Positions 17,478-32,400 of a stretch of 64,000 bases of DNA are shown here, piece by piece. Made by a program: the position numbers and the translations under genes. The notes beneath the pieces are model-generated. The model was not told the origin of the DNA. It worked only from the letters and a program-made list of their open reading frames with translations, and did not search any database. The stretch is from an uncultured Bacteroides sp. (GTDB lineage: Bacteria; Bacteroidota; Bacteroidia; Bacteroidales; Bacteroidaceae): contig USPQ01000008.1 in assembly GCA_900556625.1 (NCBI GenBank), positions 1 through 64,000 of the forward strand, read 5' to 3'. The number at the start of each line of letters is the position of its first letter. Position 1 is the stretch's first letter.

Positions 17478-20400
17478 CTATTTACGTTCGTCTTGCTCCA
17501 TCTCTAAAATGAATTTCCGCTTTAACTCATTAATCCTCTTTTCAAGTTCTTCTGCTTTTGAGGTATCTCCGATTTCCTTAGCAGTATCATAAGCTTTCTT
17601 TAGTTTTGAGTAAATACGTTCCATTCCTTTCATTTTTACATATTCAGGATCAATGATAATCTCGCTTATCAGTTCTGCTTTCTTCTCCAACGGTAAACTC
17701 AAATCACCTTTAATGGCGCTGAATTCACTCGCCTTTGCACGGTATGCATCCAAATAACCAAAGAACTTCTCATCCAGCCCCCTACCTACATTACGTTCAT
17801 CGCCACCGCTCATCAACATTCGGTTGGCAAGCGGAACATAACGCCAATCAAAATCTTTTTCACCTGTTCCCACATTGATCAAATTACGAATTTGGTTGGT
17901 TACAGTGAAGAAGCCGCCGGTGTATTGTTTCAATAGATACTCAATGGCAGCAGGATTCAAGTCAATAGTACCTTTCCTATACTTGCTTCCTCCACTGACT
18001 TCGTTCAGTGTTTCAGAAAGGTTTACAAGGTCTTTATTCGCACTCTTATAGGCTTTCGTCCAATTCGGCATATATTTATTGTAGGGTGTATCTTTCCATA
18101 TCGGACTACCGTACCAACTCTCGTTATTCGATACTTCCACCATCGGCTTGACGCTGCTTGGCCACAACGCTTTTGTCCCCTCCATCATATCTACGGGAAG
18201 CAATTGGCTCATCTGTGCCAATACATCGCTAACCTCCAATTTCTCGTTATGGAACAGGGAAGAACCGGTAAGTTCTCCCATCGCATACACAGCTCGGTAC
18301 TCGATAGGCAAAGGAATCTTTATCCATGCGTTACCGGGCCCCTTGACAATGAGGTTCTGTCTGCGAGTATGTTCGGGTATGTCATAGTAGCTGTCATCGT
18401 CATCATCACCTCCAGCCGAAGCAAGTGCGGTAACAAGCATGGCTAAACCATACCATGATGCAACGACAGTACCCATTTTGCCGGGATGCCTCATCGCATA
18501 CTTCAAGAAGTTTCCGAACGTTCCTTGCAGGGCGGCATTCCAAAAGATATATCCGGCTCGTCCTGCACCCGATACACCGGCTGCTACATTTCCCAACATG
18601 GTTTGTCCTTCAGCCCCCAAGAACTTATCACCTGCGCCTTTCTTGTTGAAGTTCACACTGATTTCCTTGGCATCCCAAATACTGCGGTCTATTGTCCGTC
18701 CCGCATTCCTGCTTGTTACAAAGGCGGCAAATCGAGCACGCATCTCTATACCTCGTCCCACTTCGCCTATCCAGGTAGCCATACATTCACGTACCACATG
18801 GGCAGGAATTTTTTCATTCGCCGCTTTCAGCATCTTCTTGATTTCTTTCTTATGCTCGTCAATGTCTGCCATTCTTGAAAATCCTGTCTCGCCACCGTTC
18901 ATCATGAACTGATAAAACATTTTCTCTATTTCATCATTCATATCAAGCGTTCCCCTGCGGTATTTATCCAATAACATAACCATTCTTACAATAGGTAACT
19001 TCGCAAAGTTCATGTTATATTGAATAGCATATTTCGGACTTTCCTTAACCCACACCATAGAATTAGAATATACCATATCACGCAAGAAGTTACTTGCAAT
19101 AAAGTCCGGCTGTAATGTGGTGTACAATGAGGACAGTGTTCTATTCACATCTCCAATGAGATGTACAAGCTGACCGATACTTCCGCTGATATCATTATCC
19201 GGGTTCGTCTGTCCGTTCAATGCTTGTGCAGCTCTCGGATTACCGTTGATGGTAATCACATAGTCTCTGCCGTTTCGCTTCACCACCACTTGATGCTGTC
19301 GCAAATTACGGTTCTCTACCACACGGTACGGAATGTTTACCGCATCCTTGCCGTGCTTGTAATTATCGGGGGCAGATTCAGCAAGCTGCTTCATCTTATC
19401 CTCAAATTCGTTCATCTTTCGCTCTACCTCTTCGGGACTATCGTTGATGTCAATATTGTCGGGGAATATCGGCTTCCATTCATCAGCAACCGCATCATAC
19501 TGCAACCACAAATCACTCACACTAACAAGGTCGCTCGGATGGTTGAGGGCAAAGTTCAAGAACTTCTGCTTCACGAGTTTGTTGCGGTTTCCCTGCATAA
19601 TGGCACTCTCGGCCATAGATTGTAGGTTGGCAAATGGATCATCTGCTTTAGAGCGTCTTCCCTCTGCTTTCTTGATAGGTGCATTGAACAGACTCTGCTT
19701 ATGTGTAAGGTAAGCGTATGCTTCAGAACTCGTTTTTTCATCAAATCCACGCAAAGGGATATAAAACTCATACATATCTCTTACACTGTCGTAGGTTTCC
19801 TTGCTCATCATTCCGCACTCGTAAGACTTGGAAAGGACTGCCTTGCTGACGGCATTAACCTTGCTCCACAATGCGGTGGTGTCGTGTGCGTTTTCGTACT
19901 CATCTACCATAACCTGTGCTTCGGCTTCTGCATCTACAATCTCTTCCATACCTGTAAGGGCAGTAAGACCTGCATAATCACGCTTACGACACTCGTCGAT
20001 AAAGTCCTGCAAGGCCTTTGTACTCTTCGGATGCTGCTTCTGATATTCCGCAAAGTCCTTTTGTGCATCACGCTCTGCCATTACTCTATTGCGTTCAAGA
20101 CCGTGTTTAGCCATCATATAATCGGTCAGTTCCTCGCGCTCTGCTGTATTATGTGCAAGTTTGGCTACTTCTTCAAGCATTGGCTTGAACAATAGGTGCG
20201 CAAAGGCATCGGCTTCGGCTTTGTTCACACTTGATAAGCGGTTCTCACCTAAGTAGGCATTTTCAAATCCATCAACATCTTCCATTCGGGTATTCTTGCC
20301 GAGGATTGCGGTCATTGCTTCTTTCAAACCAAGCATACTATCTTGCAAGGCTTCCTGTGACTGATACATTCCACTCTTCACACGTTGTTCATATTTTGCT

Positions 20401-23400
20401 CGTGCCAAAGTACGCTCGTGTATTTCGGGATCACCGTCTCGGTTCAGTACATCATCGGTTGAGGTGTCGGCAAATTCGCCAACCCTCAACTTGTGCTGCA
20501 TAGCAATGTCGGCAGCTTCTTCGAACAGGTTGCTGTGCTTACCTTCTTTCAGATTTTCATAACTACGCCAAAGGATATAACGGAGTTCATTATCCGTCAA
20601 AGTAACCCCTCTAAAATCGGAAAAGCCCAATTTGTCGAGCATTTCAAAGAAGAATTGTTTTATCCTCTGCCACCAACCGTTTTTACGTGCTTCCTCGAAA
20701 TTAATGTGTTCGGCAAGTCCGGCAAGGTATTCTTCGGTAGCCTTGCGGAAATCCCAACCATTCTTTGAAGCCATATCTACAATACGTCTGCGTATAATTT
20801 CATCGGCATTGTTGAATACATTATCAAGGAATGTATCAAAATGTTCTCCGAACAACTGCCGTAAGCCGTAGTGTGCCACAGCCTCGTGAAGTAGGGTCTG
20901 CTCAACGTCAAACATGCTCGTGTGATTAGGGATGACAATAGTTATCTTTCCTGTACTCTTTGAGTAGAATCCTTTCGCACGCTGTTTCTTACCATCCAGT
21001 GTTGAGGCATCGGTAACAACCTCCACATTGTCAAGATGCAGTTTCTCTGTCAGGCTTACCACGCGCTCTGCCATTCTTTGGCGTTCACGTTGTGCAAATT
21101 TCCTCCGTTGCTTTGCAGTTCTCCTTGACTGTCCAAGCAGTTTTGCCACCGAGTCATTATCATAGCTGACCTCATCATCGGTGTATGCACCATCATCTTC
21201 ACGTTTTAATTCATCATCTTCTTCCGAGGTAGAAACATTATTTGCCGTTTCTACTGTGGCATCCATTTCCGCATACTTGGCTTCCTTTTCTTCCAATTCT
21301 TTTTTCATCAGTTCGGCATATTCTTCCAACTGCGATTTCGCTTGTGCCAATTCTTCTTCATACTCAAAAGGTTTTCCCTCTCTTGACAGGAGTTCTTTCA
21401 ATTCGGCCTCATTGTGTTTCTTGCTTCGCTCAGCGGCTTCCAATCTTTCGGTAAAGTTTTTTCCTGTAATCACATTGCCGGTAATATCCTCAATGGCATT
21501 ACGGAGCAGATTTTGACGTACAGGAACATCCTCGATACCAAGTTCTGTACATGAATAAGTCATTTTTCTCTCAACGTCATTGAACAAAGTTGTACCATCA
21601 CGCATGGTCTGTCTTGTCAATTTAGTTGATACAATGAATGGGAAATTGCCTATCTGTATAGTCAGTTCCCGCTTTTGTTCCCCTGAAATATCACCGTCTT
21701 TCATCTGCTTCATTTCAGCAAGAACAGTCTTGTTGTGTTCCTTGAAGAAATCATCCATTGTATCAACAGAGGTAAAGCGATGTTTGCCGATTATAATCTC
21801 TTTGAATTGTTCATCGGGGAATGATACCCGTACAGCCTCCAAGGATCGGCTGTTATCCTCAATGCGCTTTTCAGCATCTTTGATAAAGGCTTTTAACCTT
21901 GGCTTGGCATTATGGATGTAGGCTTGGTCTGTTTCCCATTGCTTTTTACGGCTTGCATACTTGCGTACATTCTTTTCCGCATTGTTTTTCAGCATAGCAT
22001 ACTCACTGCCGGAGAGTTGTGCTATAGTATCTCCAAACACATCTTCTTCCTCCTCAAGCACACGGTTGGTCATACTGTTCGACATCATCTGCTTGCCATT
22101 CATAATACTATCGGCAATGGCCCCCTTTGTTTTCAGGCGTTGGTAGGCGGTAACGTCCAGACTATCCTCTACACCGAAACGCAAGATACGTACAGGTTTA
22201 TTCATATCCTTGTGCAGATTTCCCTGTCGCAAAATACGTCCGTTACGTTGGGTATAGTCCATTGGACGGTTAGGCGCATCCAAATGTATCAGCGTGTGCA
22301 AGCGTTCCTGAATGTTCACGCCTGTACCGAGTGTAAAGGTCGAACCGAGAATCACACGCACCTCGCCACGGTTTACCTTTTCAAAGATTTCAAGTTTTTT
22401 CTTGACAGTCATTCCCGACCTCATTATCACAATCTCATCTGCAGGAACCCCCTCTGTAATCAGCTTATCCCTGATGTCATCATAAAGGTTGAAGCCACTC
22501 TGTTTGTTTTGGTAATTGTCGGCAAAAATGGCAACCGTACCTTTGTAATCGGCTGTTTCTTTCAGCGAGCGCAATGTCTGTCGAACGGCTTCATGAGTCT
22601 TACTGTTTACATCATCTTCGGCATCAGATTGTACCAATCGGGCATCCACGGCAGCGGCTTTGGCAATACCGTACATCGTGAGCGGGATGTGGCTGTTCTC
22701 TTTCTTCTCCTTTCCGCTCATCTGTTCATAATGTTCAAGTTCGTTCTTTACGAACTTCATGATGCTACGTAATGCGCGTGTCTGTGGCAGATAAAGGTCT
22801 TGTGCCTTTCCTCCCTCCATTTCGGGTATTTTGTCCTTTACGCCGCCGGCTTCTTTGGTTAGGACGGTATCGGACACTCCCGACCATATACGCACCAGTT
22901 CAGGCAAATTGACATACCCAGCAAAGCGGTTGTTCTCTTTGAACTTTCCACTTGTGGTGAACTCCAGCATCTGCTGAATGTTACCAAAGTTGCGCACAAA
23001 GTCATCAAAGTAATAGATACCGTACTCTTTCATCGTATCAGCGGGCATGAGATAGCGCATGAACGTCCAAATCTCTGCGGCGGTGTTGCTGATGGGTGTA
23101 CCGGTTGCGAAGATTACGTTCCGTCCGTTGTTTTTTTCCAAGATAGCCTGTGTCTTCAGGAACACGCCTTGTGACTTCTTGCTGTATGACGGATCCACAC
23201 CTTTAACTCCACGCTGCATGGCAGTGGCAAATCCGAGGTGCTTATACTCGTGCGCTTCATCTACAAGTAAAGCATCAATGCCCATATCGTCAAAGTTCTC
23301 CACATCGTCAGTTCGGCGGTCAAGCATTTCCATAGCTTTAACCTCTGCGTTCTGCAAAGCTACAGCACGTTTCTTTTCATCATTGGCGGTACGTTTCTTT

Positions 23401-26400
23401 GAAGCATTGTCTGCAAGTCCAGCAAGCTGCTCCTCCAATAATTCGATTTCCCGTTCAGCCTGTCGGGTAATCATATTTTTTCCGTCCGGGTCTTCTTCTT
23501 TCATCTTTTCAAGAATGAGCATCTTCTCCTCAATCTTGTCCTGTACGAAAGTCATTTCCCTTTCCTCGCTGTCGGGGATAAATTCAAAGGTAGACTGCGG
23601 AATGACAATCATATCCCAATCGTTGTAGCGTATCTTGGCATAAAAGTTCTTTCTGCCCTCTGCACTGCGGTCTGCTTCTTCAAGTGTCAGTATCTTGGCG
23701 TTGGGGTACAGTTCCTTTGCACTTGCAACGAATTGTCCAACAGTAGCATTCTGCACTACAATCATGGGTTTGCGTGCAGTACCCAAACGGCGCATTTCCA
23801 TTGCTGTAGAAATTAGAGTAAAGGTTTTCCCTGTTCCAACCTCATGGGCAAGCAACAAAGGCTGTTGTGTGCCTCTTATAATGGCTCTGCCTTGATGCGG
23901 ACGCATCTTAAACTTGTGCGAGGCACCTCCGAAATACTCCGGTACAAACTCATCTGGTATGCTCATAGGCACAAAGTTATTGAACGTGTCATTATAGATA
24001 CGCTCAATCAATGCCGACATTTCCGGGTCGCTCTGCATCTTCTGCCTTGCCCAATCCTTGAAATCTTGACGGATTTCATCAATTTTGGCGGCACAAGCCT
24101 GTGTCGCTTCCTTGTCGGTAATGGTTTCGGTAGTGCCGTCATAGTGTTTCTTGGTGGTGGAAACGGTGATGCTTCTGTTCTGAATGGCAGCTTCAATGAG
24201 AGTATGCCCCATAATGGTACGGTTAAGCATTTCGCTGGTTACCCCCATTGCACGGTTCTTCTCATAATCAGTGAAGTATGGTTCTTTCATAAACCAAGTA
24301 CCGCCCACAGCTGTAAACCGTACGTCAACCTCCGTGCGTTCCTTTACAAAATCCTCATACAGTTTCGGGTCAATCCAAGAACTTCCGAGGGTAAAGTCAA
24401 TCAAATGTGCGGGGATTTCCATAGGCATGACCTCCTGCAATGCCTTGATGTTGCGGTCAAATTCCCCATTCTCGTTATTTACCTCTGCTTGACGCAGTTT
24501 TTCACGAATATTTCCGCTCAAGTAGTGATACGATGCTTCCATCTGTCGGGTTACAGGGTTCTCGAAACCGTAACCGCTCTCGATGATTTCTTTCTTCACA
24601 TCCTCGATACCTGTGCCAAGTTGTTCGGCGATGTACGGTATATCTACACGACCGAATTTAAAGATACTTGCAATGATACCGTCCTTGACATTGGTAGGAG
24701 TGGGTTCTTTCTCTTTTTCAACAACACGTTTGCTGAATACATCGGTCTTGTCAAATTTCTGTATCTGGTTTCCTTTTTCATCTGCCGTTTCTTCAAACTT
24801 TTCAAGAGCGTATACATTGGCATAGTCCACATCATTTCGGAGAAACGCAATGGCGGTGTTCTTGTTGAAGTGTCCGTATGTGCCGACAAAATCATCGTAT
24901 ACTTTGTTGAGTTTGTCAAGCAACGGTTTAAGTCCCTCATCGCTTTCATTCGCAGTCTGATAGGAAAGGACTTCCGCAAGAGCTTCCTTGATAGCGGTGT
25001 ATGCCTCAAAGCATTCCACTTTCGTATGCCCCTTTACCTTGTTGGCATTCACTTCGAGAGGTTGTGCGCTTGCAGTTGAGTTGATGTATAGTTTTCCGTC
25101 TTTGACAAACACTTCGCCAATCTTCTTGCCGGGCATTACATCGATGGCAAGCTCGGTATTGCGCTCACCAAATTCCTCTGCACGGAATGAGCGGACAAAT
25201 TCAGCCAACATTTCTTCCTGTTTCTTATTCTGTTTAGGATATAAGCCTTTGCTGGTCGGGCGGAAAGTATCGCCTTTCTCAAATGCAAAGTGCATTTCAC
25301 CTGCCATGTTTTCGGGGTGTTCAATGAAATAGCGGTTGTAGTCCATTGAAAGCTGCTTAATGACTGGTATCTCCTTGCCTTTAACCTTGCGTGTTTCCCC
25401 GGTATCGTACTCTGCCATGCGCTCTCCGCTCACATCACTTACATCAATGGCATGGACAGACTTCTGCCCGTTCACACGCTTGCGGATAACAACGATGTCA
25501 GAGGTTACTCCGGTGCCGCCGAAAGTCTTGTTGTGCATGCGGAAAGCACCCACGAAGTCTGCGCCTCCCTCGCCCACAATCCAGTCACGGAGTTTCTTAC
25601 TGTTGTCAAGCGTACCATTGGACGTGATGAAGATACCCAAACCGCCCTCACGCAGTTTGCGCACATTCTTTGCTATACAGAAATCGTGTATGTTGTGGAA
25701 TTTCTTCGACAGGTCTTTGTCGCCCGTGGTGTCATTCACACGGAGTCCGGTAACGAACGGAACATTAGTAATAGCCAAGTCCACACTTCCATTAGGAATA
25801 CGTGTCTGCTCAAAACCCTGTATCTCTACTTTGGCATCAGGATAAAGGAGTGAGAGAATACCACCCGAAGTCCCGTCAATCTCAATAGCATGGATGTCGC
25901 TGTGCTCGCTGATATTTGTAGGCATCTGCCCCAAAATGTTTCCGATACCTGCAGAACCTTCAAGAATGTAACCACCCTTGAAACCCATTTGTGTAACAAT
26001 ATCCCAAAGAGTATCTACAACATAAGCAGGGGTATAATACGCACTATTAGCACTCATTACAGCTTCTTGATAGGCTTCTGTGCCCATCAACTGCTGTAGA
26101 CGTGTCGAATATGTATTATCACTAAATACTTTACCTAAACCACCCCAACCGCTAAACTTGCGAAGTACTGCCATTTGTTTAGGAGTAGCAAGCTCTCCAC
26201 TCTCAATAAGTTGCTGTGCCAACTCTATAGCTTTAATATTGGCCTCTATGCGTGCATCTACCGAAGTTGGAGCATAGTTCGTCCCCCGGTCTGAATGATT
26301 ATTGCGAGTATTTTTCGGTTCATCTATGGCATCATCGGAAAGTCGTGTTCCTCGCCCCCGTTGTATTTCGCCTGTTCCTTCCTGTACTCTACGATTTCCT

Positions 26401-29400
26401 CGTCCGTCATCCCTGCCTCTTTGTAAATCTCCGTCCACTCTTCCTCGCTCCATGTGTACGGTGCTTCTAGCGTTTCCGCTTTGTGGCGGTAGCATGCTGC
26501 GTCTATCCGTTCCTCCAGCTCCATTTTCGCTATTGACTTCTCGCTGTGTCCCTGTAATCTTAGTACTTTCTTGGTGTATTCGTCCATCTTCGTTGTTGGT
26601 TTCGTTATTATCAAACAAACTGCCAAACAAACCAAGCTCGTTTGACTGCTGTAAATTTACAGTTTTTTTCTCACTCTTCTTGCGCGTTGAACGAGTTTTC
26701 TTTATACGTTCCTGTGCAACTTCAACCTCCCCCGCCACTTCCGCCTCTTTCGTTACAGTTTCAGCGGTGGCGAGTGCATCAATGCCGGACTTGTCAAAGT
26801 TGGCCACGTCGAACTTCTGCACCTCATCGTAAGAGGTCATGTCAGTATTCAATCCGTTTTCTAACACCTCAGGCAAATCTCGCGCACCATTGTAAAATGC
26901 TTTAAGGTACGGACGTATGGAATCACCCAAGTCTACAATCATAGCCTTTGCATATTCTGCAAACTTCCGTGAGCCTTTCTCTAAATGGTAAACAGCCATT
27001 TCTGTGCCAATGGCAAGTATTTCAGGGTCAATACCAATATTCATTTGACCGAGTAACTTCTTACGCATACGCTCACGAAGTTCCGCATAACGCTCATCAG
27101 TAACAAGACGGTTACCACTCGCTTCAGTCTTTTTCTGTGAATTGCCTTGTTGCTGCTTACTCCTCATATCGCTGATAAGAGTTCGAGCTTCATTAGCAAA
27201 CTTGTCTGCACTATCTTTGGTCAGGAAAATAATATTTCCTTCATGATAAACGTCTCCACCACGCTTCTCTCCTAAATCCATCACAGCCTGCTTTTCCGCG
27301 TCAATCATCTTCATCAAAGTACGAACAGAATATCTGTTATCCATTTCCTTATCAACAACGAAATCTGTCCTTTTGTCATGAATTTCATCCTTTGCCTTGC
27401 GATCAAGTTCTCGGGTCTTAATTTTATTTTCAAGCGGAACACCAACTGCATCCAAAACTTCTTGCATGCCATTCTGCGGATTGCGAAGAATGCCTAACAT
27501 TTCCTCCGGGCTGTTGGTTGTCTGACGAAAACGTGCATCACCAATAGGTATGGGACCGCTCACATCATCGCGAGTCAAAGTCGTATATCCGGTTTCCTTA
27601 TCAACAGAAACAGAGTATTGCCATACAGGGGTGTAATCCTGTTTTTCATCCTTTGCTGGTGCTTTGGGTTCAGTAAACAGCACATCACCATCATTTACAG
27701 CCTGTATATCCAACATTGATATGGGAGGTTGTCCTTGTGCATCTACTGCGTATTCTGCTAATCGTTTGGCATCCTCTTCGCTACGCATCATAAAGCCGTG
27801 TTTTTCCCTGTCCCACCAACCTTTCATTTCTTTGGCGAACATACTTACATGCTTTTGAACTTCCTTGCGCAATTCCGATGGGAACTCAACAAGTTGCATA
27901 TCTAACACCTTACCTCGCTTGGTGATGTACTGCACCGGAGTAATGGTGTACGGAGCATCAGTCGGTGCAGTCGCTTCTTCACTGGAAGCGTCTTGTTCCA
28001 ACTTGCGTTGTTCGGTAAAAAGATCGTTAATTTCAGAAATAATACGAGCCTCATCAAAAATGTCGCTACGGTTGTGCGCTGCTTCTTGTTCCTTGTGCAA
28101 TTCTTCAATACGGAACTTGACTTCTGAAAGTCTGTTGCCTTGCGTGCCGGAACTCTGCCCCTCGATCGTCTTTACAGACTTGTATTCCGAAAAAGCCTTG
28201 GTCTTGCGATGGCTGCTCTCTATCCACTTCTCGAACTCCTCCAAGTTAACGCCCGTCAGCACCGTCTTGTGCTTCTTCGCCCAATTTCTGTCATAATTAG
28301 CAAAGTAAGCTGCTTCAGCAGCGTCAGCCTCATTGAAACCCAACATAACCTTGTGTTCGTCAAACGTGCCGTCCTCGTTATATTGGTCAACCACAAACAC
28401 CTTGCGACCATTCCACCCGTCAATATCATCAGAGAGGAACACATCTATATGGTCGCCGTCTACACCTTCCGTGCCACGAATATAGCCATAGGTGTTCTGC
28501 ATGGTCGTTTCCCATTTGTTGCCCTCTGTATCTATTCCACTACGAACGGATCCTTTCGGGTTCTCAATGGTGATATTGAATGTACCAACCTGCACATGAC
28601 CTTTCTTATAATTGCCGGCTTCTTTCTGTTTCTCCGTAGGAGTAGTATCGGTTTCTTTCTCTGCCACTGCAACGGCATTGGCTAAAGACGAAGATGCATC
28701 AATATAATTAACAACATCCAATAAATCTCCGAATGTTTGACCGTCATACTCATAAGTACTACCTGTATAATTACCTTTCGTATCGGGTGCATCAACTTTT
28801 ATAACTTTATGAGTACCATCAACAATAATTGTCTGTTTATAAGTATCGCCATACTTTCCGCTTTCAACCCAATCATCTTCTTGAACTTCAATGCGTCTTG
28901 CTATTTTTGCACTAAGTTGATTGTCAGTATCATCAGAAGATAGCATTTCTTCTTGTGATAAAGAAGGTTCTATTTCGCTTTGTTCACCAATGCTTTCAGT
29001 TCTTCCTGTATCATCGGTTGTCCCATTTCCGTCCTCAACTCGTTCTCTTGGCGTAAGAGCTCCATTGCTTCCTTGCTGCCCTCGTTGGCTTGTTGCAGTA
29101 TCGCCAACCAATACATTGCTTCGCTGTTGTCCATTGTAATCTAAATTTAATGCTTCTTTAATAGCCTGTACGAGCGTCCGAGGGGTATTGTCCGGCTGTT
29201 CGAACAGAGTTTCTTCCTGTGTACCTTGTATAAGGTCATAAATCTTGCCGAATGTGTTTTGAATGAAGCTTTGGCTTTCACCTTTATACATTGCGGCCAA
29301 ATGCAAGACAAAGTTACTGAAATTATCAGCAGGGAGATAACTTTCCCCTGTAACATCATCCATTTGATACTGGCGTTTCCAGTTTTCTACAGCAATACGT

Positions 29401-32400
29401 GCTTCCTTGAAATTCTTTGCCTCTGCAAACATTTTATCTTGGGACAAAGCATAGTAAGCGCGAACGGAATTCTGTATCTCATCTACCATTCGTTCACTGT
29501 TCGAACTGTCATAATCACGGAAAGCAGTAGCAAGAATAGCCTTTTGTGCTTTTACCGGCAATACGTTGAACATTTCCTCCAACCGTGTGCTGCCGTCCTT
29601 GAAGATGCTTTGATACATGATGCCACGCAAATCATTCTTGGATTCAGGAGTTAGGTTGCCCTTGCTGTCAAACGCACTCTTGTATTGTGTGTGACTGATG
29701 AAACCTCTTTGACTCATCCATTTTAGAACATTTGCACCATTGGCATCCACAAGTCCGGCAAACGACATTTCATCATCCGAAGTCCTAAGCAACAGGTTGG
29801 CAAACGAACGCATTTCGGTTCCCATGCGCTGCAAGGTGTTTTTAGGTTTGATACGTTCAACACCTCCACTTTCTGTGTCTTGTGCAACAAACTGACCAAG
29901 ATTGAGGGCTTCTGTATCGTCCACATGAAGCATATTTACCAACACCGGGCTTTGTATGGGCGCAATGTCCTCGGCACGCAGTCCAAACTCTTCCGCATGG
30001 TCTTTCAGGTATTGTCTATATGCTTCGGCCTGTTCCGAATGACTTTCCCACATCAGGCGCAAGGCATCACTACGGTTGTTTCCCTGTATTACTTCACCAC
30101 GTTCGTTTACGGTCGGCGCACCGGTGTAAGCGGTAATACCTGATGTGATTTCTTCCGGACGAATGTTCTCGGCGATTTTCCGTGCAGACAATACGCTTGC
30201 TTCGTCATTGCGTTCCTTTGGTTGCGCTTCATCAATAAAATGCAGAGGATTGCGCACACCTTGTATATGACTCGGTTGCAACAATGACGCATCAATCACA
30301 GTCACATTGCCGGGAGCCACTACATCATTGCTAAATTTCACATTCACCTCTTTGCCTTGTACAGCCTGTAATGGTTCTTGTCTGTCAACCTTATGGCCGT
30401 TTACACGTCTATATCCTCTTGCACGAGCATCTTTAGGAACATCTTCCACTATATCGGGAACTCCGTTAAGTGCTTCACGTTCCTTGCGTTCTGCTTCCTC
30501 ACGCTCTGCACGCAATTTTTCTTCTTCCGCCTTGCGCAATGCGGCAGCTTCATCGGCAATGCGTCTGCGCTCCGCATCTGCTTCCATTTTTCTGCGGTTG
30601 GCAGTGCCGGCTATCTTTTGCCAGATGGACAATTCCTGTTTGGCTGCATCAATTGCCGCTTTGCGCTCCTTTTCAGCTGCGATCTTCTCTGCAATAGTGT
30701 TTCCACCAGCAGATTTCGTTTTCTCGACTTTCTTCAATACTGCTTCCTTGTCCGCAACCATTCCGTCAGCCACGGACTGGGCCATAGCTTCGTCTCCCTC
30801 TGTTTGCTCAACAATAGCATCCCAAGCAACATCCGGGGTTTCCGCCTGTTCATAGATAGGATTACCTTGTTCATCTTTAGGGATTCGTTCTAATACAGAC
30901 GCTTGCAGCTGCTGTTCCCCCAGAGAACTTTCTGCCACTTCCGAATTATCATTCACACTTGAATCGGCAATCTCAACAAGTTGCCCATTGTGTTCTATCA
31001 GCATGGAATCAAGCTCTTCACGGGTAAACATATTCACACGCTTACCATTCAAGGCATCTTCCGTATAAACTTCATATAGTCCATCGGCATCCACATCGGC
31101 GGTGATGTTACCACGAATACCTATACCATTTTCATCACGGAGCATCACAAGGTCATTCATTGCATATTGCGGTCGGTCTGCTTCCTGCTCTTCCTGCTGC
31201 AAAGCAAGGTTTTCTTCAGCTCTCTGTTGCTCAAACTCTGCGATTCGTGCAATGTTAGATGCATCCACAAACTGTTGGATAGCCTCTTTTGCTATAGGGA
31301 ATACATTTGTTCCGTCTGTCACATTGATAGTTCCGTCGCCATTGTCTATGATTCCGTTCTCATCTGAAACTATTGTGACCTGTATTTGCGAACCGCCTTC
31401 ACCGGCAATGGTATAGGTTTCGCCCGGATTGAATGTGACAACACCATCAATCTTATCCGCAGCTTCACGTGCAAATTGTTCTCTGATAGATTGTGCAACC
31501 AACTCCTTCTGCTCGTATGGGTCTTGTACATCATCAATAGACAATATAGCATCGGGAGATACTTGTTCAAGCCCACCTGTGTCCGCATCACGAACAATGA
31601 TGCTATTGTCAGAATCAGTCACACTTACACCGCTACCATCTGCATATGGTACAAGAGTCCCACTAAGAACATACACCTTGCGTTCATCCTGCTTCATGGT
31701 TGCCCCCTGTATCATACCTGTCTTGCGGTTCACACGTGCATCTATCATCGAATTGCTCTGTTCCACCCGTCCGTCTATATCATCACGTACACGTTGAATC
31801 ATGCCATTGTAAACCTGCTTGGCATTGATATAGTCGATAACAGAAGACTTATCCTCATCACTCCATTGCTCATTCCCGTTCACAAACTCCAATGCGGCAA
31901 TCGGATTCTCTTCAATCATCGCAAACATATTCTCATCTGCAAGGTCTGCCACTTGTGTTCGATGGTATTCGTACAGGTTCTTCGCATCGTTCATTTCCTG
32001 CGAGGAAGTAACGTTGTATCCGTCAAGATAACTGTCATTTGCCTGTTGTTCGCTTTCACTTTGAACACCGCCACGGGACCGGGCCATAGAAGCAAGATTG
32101 AATCCACGCAAATTCAACGAACGTTCCATATAATTCAGTACGGCTGCTTTCTCATCAGCGGTAAAATCTTTATCACCGGCAACAAGTTCCGCAACTTCAC
32201 CGATATTCTCATTGGTAGTAAGGTCAAGTGTTGCCTTCAACGGCTCCCATACTTCTTTTCCAAGTAATTCATTCACTTTTGCATCTGCTTTGTTCACGCC
32301 ATGCTTCATGGATGCATAATTTGCGGCAGACAAGGTATGTTTTCCTGCCCCCATCACCCCCATAGAGAGTGCCATTCCACCCCAAATATCACCGTGAAAT

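Noticed and set aside
23844..25079. Plus-strand frame of 411 codons, and another of 286 codons at 21912-22772, antisense to the giant phage gene
   Set aside because: They lie wholly within the helicase/methylase coding region, show no recognisable motifs or start signals, and are explained by the sense frame's codon bias.
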